64,000 nt of DNA from Algoriphagus sp. (GTDB lineage: Bacteria > Bacteroidota > Bacteroidia > Cytophagales > Cyclobacteriaceae). Positions 61,400 to 64,000 of the stretch are shown here, in pieces. Location: contig NZ_JAMWZB010000003.1 of NCBI RefSeq assembly GCF_024305035.1, positions 144,343 to 208,342 of the forward strand, given 5' to 3'. The position numbers and the translations under genes are program-made. The notes under the pieces were generated by a model that saw nothing but the letters and a program-made list of their open reading frames with translations, did not search any database and was not told where the DNA came from. Positions within the stretch are counted from its first letter, which is position 1, and each line of letters starts with the position of its first letter.

Positions 61400-62240
61400 G
61401 GCTTGTCCTAAGTGGAGAAATCTGATAAAATTCTTCGGCGCTTTGTCCTAATAGTTGAGCTTTTTCAGCCTTGGAAAGGGAGTTGGTAAAGACTTCTATC
61501 GTTTCATAAACCTGCTCATATTCACCCGCCAAAAGACAAACCGGCCAGTCACTCCCAAACATTAATCGATCCGGGCCAAAAAGTTCAAGAGCAATTTCCA
61601 GGTAGGGAATGAAGTCTTCAAGGGTCCAGTTTTTCCAATCTGCCTCGGTAACCAACCCGGATAATTTACAGTAAATATATTCTCGTTCAGAAATGGGTTT
61701 CAACTGCTTTTTCCATTCCCGCCAGATCCCAGATTTGATTTTGGGCTTGGCCAGATGATCAATCACTATCCGATGTTCTCCACATTGTTTAATTAAGGTT
61801 AAGGCATCTTCCAGTTGATGTGCATAAACCAACAAATCATAAGTATAGCCCTTTTTGTAAATGGTTTTTAACCCTTGAATAAACTCCGGTCGGTGAAAGT
61901 ATTTGGAATCTTTGGATTGAAGAACTTCTCGAAACCCTTTCAATTTTGACTGCTTGGAATAGCGATCCAAAATCAAATCCAACTCAGCAGAAGCCAAGTC
62001 TGCCCAACCGACCACGCCAACAATCCAATTGTTTTCCTCAGCCAGCTCCAGTAGGAAATCAGTTTCAGCTAGGCTTTCCTCAGCCTGAACTACCATGCTG
62101 CCATCGATTTGACAACCGTCCAGTTTAGGCTTTAGGTCCTGGGGAAGAAAGTCTTTTCGGATTTGTTCCATCCCACTATCAATCCATTCCTGACGTTTGG
62201 GGTCATACTTCCAAAAGTGCTGATGGGCGTCGATTTTCAT
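61377..62240 (-). CDS. Amidohydrolase family protein (candidate L-fuconolactonase)
   Basis: MKIDAHQHFWKYDPKRQEWID, VIDHLAKPKIKSG, LMFGSDWPVCLLAGEYEQV. Confidence 0.9.
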   Translation of the reverse strand: MKIDAHQHFWKYDPKRQEWIDSGMEQIRKDFLPQDLKPKLDGCQIDGSMVVQAEESLAETDFLLELAEENNWIVGVVGWADLASAELDLILDRYSKQSKLKGFREVLQSKDSKYFHRPEFIQGLKTIYKKGYTYDLLVYAHQLEDALTLIKQCGEHRIVIDHLAKPKIKSGIWREWKKQLKPISEREYIYCKLSGLVTEADWKNWTLEDFIPYLEIALELFGPDRLMFGSDWPVCLLAGEYEQVYETIEVFTNSLSKAEKAQLLGQSAEEFYQISPLRTSHGPFTQE

Positions 62241-63100
62241 GCCTCCGGATCATTCAAAGCTACCTGTCTGGACATTCCTAAGCCGTCTATTCCTAGCTCG
62301 ACTACGTCACCGTGCTTGAGGTATCTGGGTTCGGGTTTTAGTCCCATTCCTACACCTGCAGGTGTCCCGGTACTGATGAGATCACCCGGTAGGAGGGTCA
62401 TGTATTGCGAAACATGGGAAATGAGGGTAGGGATATCAAAAATCATGTCTGAAGTATCACTGTCTTGGAGGAGCTTTCCATTGAGTTTGAGCCAAAGTCG
62501 AAGGGCATGCGGGTTTGGGACTTCGTCTTGTGTGACTAAAAAGGGTCCCAAAGGAGCAAAGTGGTCAGCACTTTTTCCTTTGACCCATTGGCCTCCATGG
62601 CGGAGTTGAAAATCCCGTTCACTGACATCATTGTGCAGTACGTACCCCGCAACATAATCCATAGCCTGTTCGGTTTTGACATACTTCGCTCGCTTTCCGA
62701 TCACCACACCGAGTTCTACTTCCCAGTCTGTTTGTTTTGAATCTTTGGGAATAAAAATCGGGTCAAAGGGCCCGCAAAGAGAAGAGGTAGCTTTCATAAA
62801 AATAATCGGGACTTCGGGAACTGACATGCCTGCCTCCTGAGCATGTTTGAGGTAATTGAGTCCAATGCAAATGATTTTGGAAGGGCGGACAATGGGGGAG
62901 CCAATTCTACTATTTTTCGGAACAGAAGGAAGCTTGGTTTGATTGGCCTGGAGCCAAATTTCAAGTCGCTCCAAGCCCCCTTTTGTAAAAAACTGCTCAT
63001 CCCAATCTTCTCCAAACGAACTGCAATCGAGCATGTTACCTGTTGAGGTTTGGATTCCGGGTTTTTCTTGGTCTTTTGGACCAAATCGTATTAGTTTCAT
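62237..63100 (-). CDS. Fumarylacetoacetate hydrolase family protein (candidate 2,4-diketo-3-deoxy-L-fuconate hydrolase)
   Basis: IICIGLNYLKHAQEAGMSVPEVPIIFMKATSSL, VELGVVIGKRAKYV, GYVLHNDVSERDFQ, GDLISTGTPAGVGMG. Confidence 0.9.
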   Translation of the reverse strand: MKLIRFGPKDQEKPGIQTSTGNMLDCSSFGEDWDEQFFTKGGLERLEIWLQANQTKLPSVPKNSRIGSPIVRPSKIICIGLNYLKHAQEAGMSVPEVPIIFMKATSSLCGPFDPIFIPKDSKQTDWEVELGVVIGKRAKYVKTEQAMDYVAGYVLHNDVSERDFQLRHGGQWVKGKSADHFAPLGPFLVTQDEVPNPHALRLWLKLNGKLLQDSDTSDMIFDIPTLISHVSQYMTLLPGDLISTGTPAGVGMGLKPEPRYLKHGDVVELGIDGLGMSRQVALNDPEA

Positions 63101-63126
63101 GATTTTAGGTTTAGGTTTGTGGGGAT

Positions 63127-63885
63127 TTACATTTTTAATCCCATAAATCCACCATCAATGGTGTAATTGGCTCCGGTAATAAATCCACCGGAATCACTGG
63201 AAATGAAATAGGCAAGCTCCGCAATTTCCTCAGGACTGCCCATTCGGCCTAGGGGTTGAGTTGCAGCTAGTTTTTCAAACATTTCTTTTTCTTTCCCTGG
63301 ATAGTTTTTAGCCAAAAACCCATCCACAAAAGGGGTGTGGACTCTTCCGGGAGAAATACAATTACAACGGATGTTTTTGTCTACGTAATCTCGGGCGATA
63401 CTCAAGCTTAAAGATAAAACCGCTCCTTTGGACATGCTATAGGCAAAGCGGTCTGGTATTCCTATGGTAGCAGCGACCGAACACATGTTGAGGATGGAAC
63501 CTCCTCCATCAGCAATTAACCGGCCTATGGCTGCCTGGGTGCAGTTGAAGATTCCTTTGACATTTACTCGAAAAATTTTATCAAAATCTTCCTCAGAAGT
63601 ATGTTCCAAATTACCGATATGGGATATTCCGGCATTATTAATTAGGACATCAAGTTTTCCTGGGATTTGGCTTATCAGACTTTTGATAGCGGCGAAATCA
63701 GAAATATCACCAGCTAAAAAGTGTACGGAATTCTCAGTTTGATTTAATTCTTCGGTAATCTGATCGGCAGCTTCTTGATTGGTATCAATGAAGTAAACAG
63801 TACTTTTTTCACAGGCAAATTTCCGAACAATTGCAGCACCAATTCCACTGGCACCTCCGGTTACGAGAATGGTTTTGTTTTTCAT
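63127..63885 (-). CDS. SDR family oxidoreductase (candidate 2-keto-3-deoxy-L-fuconate dehydrogenase)
   Basis: ILVTGGASGIGAAIVRKFA, LINNAGISHIGNLEHT, FAYSMSKGAVLSLSLSIARDY, TGANYTIDGGFMGLK. Confidence 0.88.
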   Translation of the reverse strand: MKNKTILVTGGASGIGAAIVRKFACEKSTVYFIDTNQEAADQITEELNQTENSVHFLAGDISDFAAIKSLISQIPGKLDVLINNAGISHIGNLEHTSEEDFDKIFRVNVKGIFNCTQAAIGRLIADGGGSILNMCSVAATIGIPDRFAYSMSKGAVLSLSLSIARDYVDKNIRCNCISPGRVHTPFVDGFLAKNYPGKEKEMFEKLAATQPLGRMGSPEEIAELAYFISSDSGGFITGANYTIDGGFMGLKM

Positions 63886-64000
63886 GAGCTTGATTCTAGT
63901 CTAAATTAACCGATTCTCAAATTAAAAAATGATAAGCGGAATCTACAGGGAAATCGCTTTTGAATTTTTTTTAAATCAAATTTTTTTTGGTATTTTAGGT

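Overview
This is a 64 kb chromosomal window from a Bacteroidota genome, most likely Cytophagales / Cyclobacteriaceae-like, judged from gene content and protein style. It is densely coding. I saw no rRNA, tRNA, CRISPR array or intact mobile element. The left part is largely housekeeping: secG, lptE, a sigma-54 activator, miaB, dinB, pabB, pyrE, coaD, a RecD-like helicase, terC, xseAB, dapA, ligA and metG. Several accessory systems are embedded in it.
(1) 9968-14870 is a five-gene cassette: esterase, ATP-grasp ligase, GCS2-type carboxylate-amine ligase, stand-alone class-I glutamine amidotransferase, and a divergent ATP-grasp-like protein. It looks like an uncharacterised amide/peptide-metabolite pathway and is my best candidate for an undescribed system.
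(2) 37031-41050 is a tightly packed Anbu-type operon: circularly permuted ATP-grasp, alpha-E, proteasome-like protease, transglutaminase.
(3) 44423-52008 is a CusRS-like two-component system with a CusA-TolC fusion pump and an adaptor.
(4) 58971-63885 is a non-phosphorylating L-fucose catabolic operon. No L-fuconate dehydratase is visible in the window.
Other unusual signals are a LigA with a ~150-residue insertion in its HhH region, an A8 tract exactly at the CusA/TolC junction with a stop in the shifted frame, an 89-bp tandem repeat with hairpin potential upstream of coaD, a helically phased ~10-nt repeat upstream of ssb, a DUF1801 gene with a single in-frame TAG, and a small charged repeat protein. 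All assignments come from reading sequence and motifs; no searches were run.
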